The notes under the pieces were generated by a model. The model did no database searches, was not told the origin of the DNA, and saw nothing but the letters and a program-made list of their open reading frames with translations. This document shows, in pieces, positions 1-4,355 of a stretch of 5,292 nt of DNA. The position numbers and the translations under genes were made by a program. The stretch's first letter is position 1; each line of letters begins with the position of its first letter. Source of the stretch: an uncultured Ruminococcus sp. (GTDB taxonomy: Bacteria; Bacillota; Clostridia; Oscillospirales; Acutalibacteraceae); NCBI GenBank assembly GCA_902762335.1, contig CACWNZ010000127.1, positions 1 to 5,292 on the forward strand, given 5' to 3'.

Positions 1-151
1 ATACGTTATCCCCGGCAATGATGACGCTATCCGCGCCGTCAACCTCATCTCGGGCGCTATCGCAAGCGCTATCTTCGAGGGCAACGAGGGCAAGATGGGC
101 GCTGCTGCCGCAGAAGAAGCTGAAGAGGCTTCGGAAGAGACTGCAGAATAA
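1..151 (+). CDS. rpsB: 30S ribosomal protein S2, C-terminal end (partial)
   Basis: The first complete codon is at position 2, and the frame stays open for 49 residues to a TAA at 149-151. The start lies before the window. The opening residues YVIPGNDDAIRAVNLI match the conserved C-terminal part of S2, which in other bacteria reads close to IPGNDDAIRAV followed by a helix. After that helix comes an Ala/Glu-rich acidic tail (AAAAEEAEEASEE), which is variable in this family. S2 binds the 30S subunit between head and body and is needed for S1 or mRNA docking and initiation. The next gene on the same strand is tsf, the usual rpsB-tsf pair, which strongly supports the call. Any leader-based autoregulation of rpsB would lie upstream and cannot be seen. 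Confidence 0.95.
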   Translation, partial: YVIPGNDDAIRAVNLISGAIASAIFEGNEGKMGAAAAEEAEEASEETAE

Positions 152-164
152 TTTAACATAACAG

Positions 165-193
165 AATACCCGCATGACCTGCGGGTATTTTTT
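165..193 (+). terminator. rpsB-tsf intergenic hairpin, terminator or attenuator
   Basis: A perfect 10-bp stem pairs AATACCCGCA (165-174) with TGCGGGTATT (180-189) around a 5-base loop (175-179). A T-run at 188-193 follows, of which only four T's lie beyond the stem. This has the shape of an intrinsic terminator. It sits 14 bases after the rpsB stop and upstream of the tsf ribosome binding site. I see no convincing promoter between it and tsf, so tsf presumably depends on readthrough, and the element would act as an attenuator that lowers tsf expression relative to rpsB. Confidence 0.75.
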
Positions 194-227
194 AAGACAA
201 TAAAAACATTTAACGGAGGTAATTATC

Positions 228-1136
228 ATGGCTTTTACGGCACAGGACGTTAAGACGTTAAGAGAGAGAACAGGCTGCGGAATGATGGACTGCAAGAAGG
301 CGCTTTCGCAGACAGACGGTGATATGGAGAAGGCTATCGACGTACTCAGAGAGCAGGGTCTTGCTAAGGCTGCAAAGAAGGCTTCAAGAATAGCTGCCGA
401 GGGCGTTGCATTCGCTATGACAAACGACGACTGCACTGCAGGCGTTGCCCTTGAGGTAAACGCTGAGACCGACTTCGTTGCAAAGAACGCTGATTTCCAG
501 GGCTTTGTAAAGACGGTTGCAGAGACTGTTATGGCTGAGAAGCCCGCAAGCGTTGAGGAACTCCTCACAAAGAAGGCTGCCGGCACAGAGATGACCGTTG
601 CGGAGCTTCTTCAGGAGAAGATCCAGACCATAGGCGAGAACATCATTATCCGCCGTTTCGAGCGCTACGAGGGTACGGTAGCTACCTATATCCATGCAGG
701 CGGCAAGATCGCAGTTATGGTCAAGTTTGATACCGACGTAGCTGTTGACGATGCGTTCAAGACCTACGCTAAGGACATCGCTATGCAGATCGCTGCCGTT
801 TCTCCCTCATATCTCAACAGGGATCAGGTACCCGAGGACGTTATCGAGCATGAGAAGAAGATCATGACGGAGCAGGTAATGAACGAGGGCAAGCCCGAGG
901 CTATCGCTCAGAAGATCGTTATGGGTAAGATCGGCAAGTATTTCGAGGAGAACTGCCTTGTAGATCAGGTATTTGTAAAGGACAGCAAGCTCAAGGTAAA
1001 GGATTACACCGCTCAGACAGCCAAGGCTCTCGGCGGCAAGATCGAGATCGTCAGCTTCGTTCGCTTTGAGAAGGGCGAGGGTCTTGAGAAGCGTGAGGAC
1101 GACTTCGCTGCAGAAGTAGCAAGCATGGTCAAGTAA
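228..1136 (+). CDS. tsf: Translation elongation factor Ts (EF-Ts)
   Basis: EF-Ts is the cytoplasmic guanine-nucleotide exchange factor that releases GDP from EF-Tu so that EF-Tu can reload with GTP and aminoacyl-tRNA. The protein has 302 residues, normal for the family. Residues 1-55 form the N-terminal UBA-like domain (LRERTGCGMMDCKKAL near 11-26), which contacts the EF-Tu G domain. The hallmark TDFVAKN lies at 81-87; D82 and F83 correspond to the residues that intrude near the EF-Tu Mg site. Residues about 60-280 make up the dimerisation/core region, and the protein ends with the C-terminal module typical of Firmicutes (SFVRFEKGEGLEKREDDFA near 276-294). The ATG start is supported by GGAGGT at 215-220 with a 7-base spacing. 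It follows rpsB by 76 bases and is closed by a strong terminator. Nothing is missing or unusual. Confidence 0.98.
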   Translation: MAFTAQDVKTLRERTGCGMMDCKKALSQTDGDMEKAIDVLREQGLAKAAKKASRIAAEGVAFAMTNDDCTAGVALEVNAETDFVAKNADFQGFVKTVAETVMAEKPASVEELLTKKAAGTEMTVAELLQEKIQTIGENIIIRRFERYEGTVATYIHAGGKIAVMVKFDTDVAVDDAFKTYAKDIAMQIAAVSPSYLNRDQVPEDVIEHEKKIMTEQVMNEGKPEAIAQKIVMGKIGKYFEENCLVDQVFVKDSKLKVKDYTAQTAKALGGKIEIVSFVRFEKGEGLEKREDDFAAEVASMVK

Positions 1137-1170
1137 TTCTCTTTTTTCCGGTATAGAACTTTAACTTTAC

Positions 1171-1201
1171 GGGATCGCAGCCTGCGCTGCGGTCCTTTTT
1201 T
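1171..1201 (+). terminator. Intrinsic terminator after tsf
   Basis: An 11-bp stem pairs 1171-1181 with 1186-1196, with two G-U wobbles (1171-1196 and 1175-1192), around a CTGC tetraloop (1182-1185). A run of six T's (1196-1201) follows, then A and TTT. It lies 34 bases after the tsf stop and ahead of the promoter for pyrH. This is the strongest terminator in the window and marks the end of the rpsB-tsf transcription unit. Confidence 0.88.
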
Positions 1202-1260
1202 ATTTATACTTCGGCTGCTGTCGGGAACAATAATAAAAACAGAGAAATTCCGAAAATAGC

Positions 1261-1289
1261 TTTACTTTGATTGTCGAATCAAGTATAAT
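1261..1289 (+). promoter_or_regulatory. Predicted housekeeping-sigma promoter for pyrH
   Basis: The -35 element is TTTACT (1261-1266, 4 of 6 matches to TTGACA), followed by a 17-base spacer and a perfect -10 element TATAAT (1284-1289). Transcription would start near 1296, about 33 bases before the preferred pyrH start codon. The surroundings are AT-rich, as expected. It follows directly after the tsf terminator, so it is the natural start of the pyrH-frr unit, and perhaps of everything through dxr, because I see no well-spaced promoter downstream. The start site is predicted from spacing only. Confidence 0.75.
1267..1282 (+). repeat. Inverted repeat inside the pyrH promoter spacer
   Basis: TTGATT (1267-1272) and AATCAA (1277-1282) are exact reverse complements separated by GTCG. 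The repeat fills almost the whole spacer between the -35 and -10 elements, a position where a repressor would block polymerase or a MerR-type activator would act. The arms are short (6 bp) and AT-rich, so chance is a real alternative. No regulator can be named from this sequence. Confidence 0.4.
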
Positions 1290-1299
1290 TTAATTAAAT
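1288..1299 (+). repeat. AT palindrome across the predicted pyrH start point
   Basis: ATTTAATTAAAT is a perfect 12-base palindrome that overlaps the end of the -10 element and the predicted initiation point. It could be an operator or simply the easily melted initial-transcribed region. AT-only palindromes arise often by chance in promoter DNA, so little weight is given to it. Confidence 0.25.
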
Positions 1300-1310
1300 A
1301 ATACAATTAC

Positions 1311-1315
1311 AGGAG
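1311..1315 (+). promoter_or_regulatory. Ribosome binding site of pyrH, with awkward spacing
   Basis: AGGAG at 1311-1315 is the only Shine-Dalgarno-like sequence near the pyrH start. It lies 1 base before an in-frame GTG (1317) and 13 bases before an in-frame ATG (1329). The GTG is too close for normal initiation and the ATG somewhat far. The ATG is preferred because the longer spacing is tolerable, whereas a single base is not. Confidence 0.6.
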
Positions 1316-1328
1316 TGTGAGTGCTGTT

Positions 1329-2036
1329 ATGACCCCAAAATACAAAAGAGTTCTGTTAAAGCTGAGCGGTGAGTCTCTTGCAGGCCCCGAAAAGCACGGC
1401 ATAGATTTCGATACCCTGCTCAGCTATTGCAAGCCGATCAAAACGCTCCACGATATGGGCGTGGAGATCGCTATAGTAGTCGGCGGAGGCAATTTCTGGA
1501 GAGGAAGATCGAGCGGTAAAATGGACAGGACGCGCGCTGACCACATGGGTATGCTTGCGACCGTGATAAATGCCCTCGGCGTGTGTGATACCTTGGAGCA
1601 GCTCGGACTTGAGGTAAGAGTACAGACCGCAATATCCATGCAGCAGGTAGCCGAGCCCTATATTCGCAACAGAGCTATCCGTCACCTTGAAAAGGGCAGG
1701 ATCCTCGTTTTCGGCTGCGGTACGGGCAATCCGTTTTTCTCTACCGATACAGCCGCGGCTCTCAGGGCTGCCGAGATAGAAGCCGATATTATACTTAAGG
1801 CGACTATGGTAGACGGCGTTTACGACTGTGACCCCAAAACCAACCCCAACGCAAAGAAGTATGATACCGTTTCCTTCGGGGAGGTACTCAAGAACGACCT
1901 CAAGGTCATGGACAGCACGGCGGCGGCTATCTGCAAGGATAATCACCTTCCTATAATAGTATTCAGTCTTGACGATCCCGACAATATCGTTGCGGCAGTA
2001 TGCGGCGAAAAGGTCGGTACGCTCGTAGAACAGTAA
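1329..2036 (+). CDS. pyrH: UMP kinase (uridylate kinase)
   Basis: PyrH phosphorylates UMP to UDP with ATP in the cytoplasm, the step of pyrimidine synthesis that leads to UTP and CTP. The bacterial enzyme is a hexamer of the amino-acid kinase fold and is typically activated by GTP and inhibited by UTP. From ATG 1329 it has 235 residues, close to the usual 240. Family motifs in order are KLSGES (11-16), the glycine-rich GGGNFWRGR (52-60), DHMGMLATVINALG (71-84), GTGNPFFSTDTAAALRA (131-147, UMP and ATP pocket) and VDGVYDCDPKTNPNAK (161-176). An in-frame GTG at 1317 would add four residues (MSAV), but it sits one base after the AGGAG site. The N-terminus MTPKYKRVLLKLSGE lines up with other PyrH starts. 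pyrH followed by frr is a very widely conserved pair. Confidence in the function is very high and in the exact start moderate. Confidence 0.97.
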   Translation: MTPKYKRVLLKLSGESLAGPEKHGIDFDTLLSYCKPIKTLHDMGVEIAIVVGGGNFWRGRSSGKMDRTRADHMGMLATVINALGVCDTLEQLGLEVRVQTAISMQQVAEPYIRNRAIRHLEKGRILVFGCGTGNPFFSTDTAAALRAAEIEADIILKATMVDGVYDCDPKTNPNAKKYDTVSFGEVLKNDLKVMDSTAAAICKDNHLPIIVFSLDDPDNIVAAVCGEKVGTLVEQ

Positions 2037-2040
2037 AAAG

Positions 2041-2068
2041 TCCTGCGCGAATCACGGCGCGGGCAGGA
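2041..2068 (+). other. GC-rich hairpin between pyrH and frr
   Basis: TCCTGCGCG (2041-2049) pairs with CGCG (2058-2061) and CAGGA (2064-2068), giving nine pairs with a GG bulge (2062-2063) and an 8-base loop. The following bases (TCATATAATTT) contain no proper T-run, so it is not a good + strand terminator. It lies 4 bases after the pyrH stop and 28 bases before the frr binding site. It may stabilise or process the message between the two genes. On the - strand it would be followed by CTTTTT, so it could also stop antisense transcription. Confidence 0.5.
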
Positions 2069-2108
2069 TCATATAATTTAAATATCATAGATAAACGGAG
2101 GAAGCACA

Positions 2109-2663
2109 ATGAATACGTTGATCAAGAGCACCGAAGAAAAAATGGATAAGACCATACAGCATCTCGAGACCGAGTTCTCCGAGATACGCGCGGGCAGAGC
2201 TAATCCCGCTGTTCTGGATAAGATCAGGGTCGATTATTTCGACACTCCCACGCCGATAAATCAGCTTGCGGCAGTATCCGTTGCAGAGGCAAGAACTCTC
2301 GTTATACAGCCCTGGGATCCTTCAGTGCTCCGCAAGATCGAAAAGGCTATTCAGGTATCGGACATCGGCATCAACCCCCAGAACGACGGTAAGGTCATAA
2401 GAATGATATTCCCGCCGCTCACAGAGGACAGGCGTAAGGAGATCGTCAAGGAGATCGCAAAAATGGGCGAGGATGCCAAGGTCGCAGTCCGCTCAATAAG
2501 GCGTGAGGCAATGGAGAAGCTCAAGGCAATGAAGAAAAAGAGCGAGATCACAGAGGACGATCAGAAGACCGGCGAGAAAAAGATACAGGACATAACCGAT
2601 AAGCATATCAAAAAAATCGAAAGCCTTACGGAAAAGAAGCAGAAGCAGATAATGGAGATCTGA
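2109..2663 (+). CDS. frr: Ribosome recycling factor (RRF)
   Basis: RRF works with EF-G in the cytoplasm to split the post-termination ribosome and free it from mRNA and tRNA. The protein has 184 residues, essentially the family length (185 in E. coli). Domain I, a long three-helix bundle, is formed by residues 1-30 and about 105-184. Domain II, a small beta domain, covers about 31-104. Typical stretches are FSEIRAGRANPAVLDKIRV (23-41), PWDPSVLRKIEKAI (68-81), FPPLTEDRRKEIVK (101-114), VRSIRREA (127-134, containing the conserved arginine near 132) and the basic C-terminal helix ITDKHIKKIE (162-171). The ATG has an excellent GGAGG at 2097-2101 with a 7-base spacing. It lies 72 bases after pyrH and is probably cotranscribed with it. 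No residue looks abnormal. Confidence 0.98.
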   Translation: MNTLIKSTEEKMDKTIQHLETEFSEIRAGRANPAVLDKIRVDYFDTPTPINQLAAVSVAEARTLVIQPWDPSVLRKIEKAIQVSDIGINPQNDGKVIRMIFPPLTEDRRKEIVKEIAKMGEDAKVAVRSIRREAMEKLKAMKKKSEITEDDQKTGEKKIQDITDKHIKKIESLTEKKQKQIMEI

Positions 2664-2680
2664 GTGCAGGCAAATAATAA

Positions 2681-2711
2681 TATCTCGGCAGAAGCCGCTT
2701 CTGCCGAGGTG
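2681..2711 (+). terminator. Strong hairpin after frr, possible weak terminator
   Basis: CTCGGCAGAAG (2684-2694) pairs perfectly with CTTCTGCCGAG (2698-2708) around a CCG loop. Three further weak outer pairs (A-T and G-T wobbles) extend it to 2681-2711. The tail is T-rich but interrupted (GTGTTTGACTGTTTG), which is poor for intrinsic termination. It lies 20 bases after the frr stop. It could be a partial terminator that reduces readthrough into uppS, a message-stabilising 3' end, or part of the uppS leader together with the hairpin at 2736-2770. Confidence 0.45.
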
Positions 2712-2735
2712 TTTGACTGTTTGAAGATAATGATG

Positions 2736-2770
2736 TGAGAAATGATACAGAGCCGCTGTGTCATTTCTCA
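2736..2770 (+). promoter_or_regulatory. Long hairpin in the uppS leader
   Basis: A 15-bp stem pairs 2736-2750 with 2756-2770 with a single G-U wobble (2746-2760) around the 5-base loop AGCCG (2751-2755). No T-run follows, so this is not a terminator. It ends 12 bases before the uppS Shine-Dalgarno sequence. Its apex AGCCGCT (2751-2757) repeats the apex of the preceding hairpin (2693-2699). A role in uppS translation, mRNA processing or protein binding is possible, but no known riboswitch or T-box class is recognised. Confidence 0.5.
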
Positions 2771-2782
2771 ATTATTATGGGT

Positions 2783-2788
2783 GAGGTG
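2783..2788 (+). promoter_or_regulatory. Ribosome binding site that fixes the uppS start
   Basis: GAGGTG at 2783-2788 lies 7 bases before ATG 2796. This decides against the upstream in-frame ATG at 2742, which lies inside the 5' arm of the hairpin at 2736-2770 and has no Shine-Dalgarno match at a proper distance. Confidence 0.8.
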
Positions 2789-2795
2789 TCAGATT

Positions 2796-3515
2796 ATGAA
2801 AGCATCACAGGAAAAGCTGTATATTCCCGAGCACATCGGTATAATAATGGACGGTAACGGAAGATGGGCGAAAAAAAGAGGTCTGCCCCGTCCGGTTGGA
2901 CATACATACGGCGCTAAGACCTTCAAGACTATTACAAGATATATCAGTCAGCAGGGTGTAAAGTTCCTTACCTTGTATGCCTTTTCTACCGAAAATTGGA
3001 AAAGACCCCTCGAAGAGGTAAACGCCCTTATGAAGATATTCAGGCAGTACCTTATAGATTCTCTTACCGATTTCAGAGAGGATGATATAAAGGTCGTCTT
3101 TATCGGTGACAGAAGCGCCTTTGCGCCCGATATCATCGATATGATAAACGAGACTGAGGAAGTAGCCAAGGACAGAAAGGGTATGCAGCTCAATATAGCC
3201 ATGAATTACGGCGGCCGTGACGAGCTGCTATCTGCCGTAAAGCGCCTTTGTCTTGAGGCGAAGGAGGGCGGAATCGACCCGTCCGCGATCACCGAGCAGG
3301 ATATTTCATCAAGGCTCTATACCGCAGGGCAGCCCGATCCCGACCTGATAATCCGCACGGGCGGCGAGCACAGACTCAGCAACTTCATGCTCTATCAGGC
3401 AGCTTATGCGGAGTTTTATTCTACCGATACCCTCTGGCCTGACTTCAAGCCCGAGGACGTTGACAAGGCTATACTTGAATTCAACAAAAGAAACAGAAGA
3501 TTTGGTGGTGTCTGA
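2796..3515 (+). CDS. uppS: Undecaprenyl diphosphate synthase (cis-prenyltransferase)
   Basis: UppS adds eight isopentenyl units in cis to farnesyl diphosphate, giving the C55 lipid that carries peptidoglycan and other wall precursors. It is a soluble dimer that works at the membrane surface. From ATG 2796 it has 239 residues, slightly short but within the family range. The motif HIGIIMDGNGRWAKKRG (13-29) contains the catalytic Asp (D19), which binds Mg and the allylic diphosphate. Then come GH at 35-36, TLYAFSTENWKRP (59-71), NYGGRDEL (137-144), DPDLIIRTGGEHRLSNF (181-197) with the arginines and serine that bind isopentenyl diphosphate, LWPDF (213-217) and the terminal RRFGG (234-238). The RTGGE form also occurs in the E. 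coli enzyme. All key residues are present, so it should be active. Its stop codon abuts the cdsA start. Confidence 0.97.
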   Translation: MKASQEKLYIPEHIGIIMDGNGRWAKKRGLPRPVGHTYGAKTFKTITRYISQQGVKFLTLYAFSTENWKRPLEEVNALMKIFRQYLIDSLTDFREDDIKVVFIGDRSAFAPDIIDMINETEEVAKDRKGMQLNIAMNYGGRDELLSAVKRLCLEAKEGGIDPSAITEQDISSRLYTAGQPDPDLIIRTGGEHRLSNFMLYQAAYAEFYSTDTLWPDFKPEDVDKAILEFNKRNRRFGGV

Positions 3516-3518
3516 ATG
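3504..3518 (+). promoter_or_regulatory. uppS-cdsA junction with coupled start
   Basis: The uppS stop TGA (3513-3515) is followed with no gap by the cdsA ATG (3516-3518). The only Shine-Dalgarno-like sequence, GGTGGTG (3504-3510), is weak and lies inside the last codons of uppS. This arrangement suggests that ribosomes finishing uppS start cdsA directly, so the two proteins would be made in step. Confidence 0.65.
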
Positions 3519-4340
3519 GCTAAAAGATTTCTTGCTGCCGCAATAGGCGTGCCGATGATATTGGCGGTCGTGTTCTTCGGTGTCTATGCGCCGATCCTCT
3601 TCGATATATCCGTTGCGATAATATGCGCGATCTCTGTCGGTGAGTTTTCCCACGCGACCAATACGCTGAAATTATACCAGATAAGTATTCCCAGCCTTCT
3701 CTTTGCCGCATCCTATCCTTTTCTTCTCACCTTCGGATACTCGGATATAGCGGTATACGCCTATACGGGCATAGCTCTCTCAATGATGATATTCTTCCAT
3801 AAGAAGATAACCTATAAGGAGCTTGCAAATATCTGCTGTATGACGTTTATCATCACCATAGCTCTTTCAACTATAGTATCCATGAAGAACAGGGATACTC
3901 CTCACGGGTCGTTCTATTTTGTTCTTTCCCTCGGTCTGCCGTGGATGGCGGATATAGGCGCCTTCTTTGCGGGCAGCTTTCTGGGCAAGCACAAGCTCTG
4001 TCCCGAGATAAGCCCCAAAAAGACCGTAGAGGGCGCAGTCGGCGGGGTGCTGTTCTGTATAGGAGCTACCTGCTTTGTCGCCTGGCTGTTCTCAACGCTG
4101 CTTTACGGCGGCTCTGTCCGTGTGGAGTATATCAGTCTGTGCTGCCTTGCTTTTTTGGGCTCGCTGCTCTCCATACTCGGCGATCTCAGCTTTTCGCTTA
4201 TCAAGCGCAATATCGGCATAAAGGACTACGGCAGTATACTGCCCGGTCACGGCGGCTTTCTTGACCGCTTTGACAGCGTAGTTTTCGTGTCTCCGCTCAT
4301 GCTCGTATTTATAAGCTATTTTCCGATCCTGTCATTCTGA
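3516..4340 (+). CDS. cdsA: Phosphatidate cytidylyltransferase (CDP-diacylglycerol synthase)
   Basis: CdsA is an integral membrane enzyme that joins CTP and phosphatidic acid to form CDP-diacylglycerol and pyrophosphate, the branch point for all major bacterial phospholipids. The protein has 274 residues, normal for the family. It is strongly hydrophobic with about eight membrane segments (roughly 5-22, 25-45, 56-74, 77-95, 104-122, 133-155, 173-197, 203-222, and a last one after 254). The full CDP-DAG synthase signature runs from S227 to D253: S-LIKR, K236-D237, PGHGG (243-247) and the acidic DRFD (250-253), which with D223 forms the metal and nucleotide site. The upstream motif ADIGAFFAGSFLGKHKL (145-161) followed by ISPKKTVEG (165-173) is also typical. 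It starts immediately after the uppS stop and ends immediately before an ATG in frame with dxr. Confidence 0.97.
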   Translation: MAKRFLAAAIGVPMILAVVFFGVYAPILFDISVAIICAISVGEFSHATNTLKLYQISIPSLLFAASYPFLLTFGYSDIAVYAYTGIALSMMIFFHKKITYKELANICCMTFIITIALSTIVSMKNRDTPHGSFYFVLSLGLPWMADIGAFFAGSFLGKHKLCPEISPKKTVEGAVGGVLFCIGATCFVAWLFSTLLYGGSVRVEYISLCCLAFLGSLLSILGDLSFSLIKRNIGIKDYGSILPGHGGFLDRFDSVVFVSPLMLVFISYFPILSF

Positions 4341-4342
4341 AT

Positions 4343-4349
4343 GGAAGTG
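4343..4349 (+). promoter_or_regulatory. Ribosome binding site that favours the downstream dxr start
   Basis: GGAAGTG (4343-4349) resembles the GGAGGTG core and lies 6 bases before ATG 4356. The ATG at 4341, which abuts the cdsA stop, has no Shine-Dalgarno sequence upstream. The site itself lies just after the cdsA stop. Confidence 0.6.
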
Positions 4350-4355
4350 AAAAAA

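Noticed and set aside
1356..1946. A 196-codon open frame on the - strand inside pyrH
   Set aside because: It lies wholly antisense to a fully recognisable UMP kinase, resembles no family I know, and is explained by codon bias of the real gene.
2072..2077. Perfect TATAAT before frr
   Set aside because: The hexamer 17 bases upstream (GAATCA, 2049-2054) matches only 2 of 6 -35 positions and lies within a hairpin. I do not call a promoter on a lone -10.
2713..2731. Possible uppS promoter: TTGACT (2713-2718) and GATAAT (2726-2731)
   Set aside because: Each hexamer matches 5 of 6 consensus bases but the spacer is only 7 bases. No -10-like sequence lies 16-18 bases after TTGACT, and no -35 element lies before GATAAT.
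2742..2795. An 18-residue upstream extension of uppS from ATG 2742
   Set aside because: The codons lie within a strong hairpin, there is no suitable binding site, the added residues match nothing in UppS, and ATG 2796 has GAGGTG at 7 bases.
3354..3365. RTGGE instead of RTSGE in UppS
   Set aside because: It looked like a substitution in the isopentenyl diphosphate site, but the E. coli enzyme carries the same RTGGE form.
3941..4264. A 107-codon open frame on the + strand in another frame of cdsA
   Set aside because: It overlaps the conserved catalytic half of cdsA. Its product is a low-complexity Arg- and Leu-rich sequence, typical of a frame shadow.
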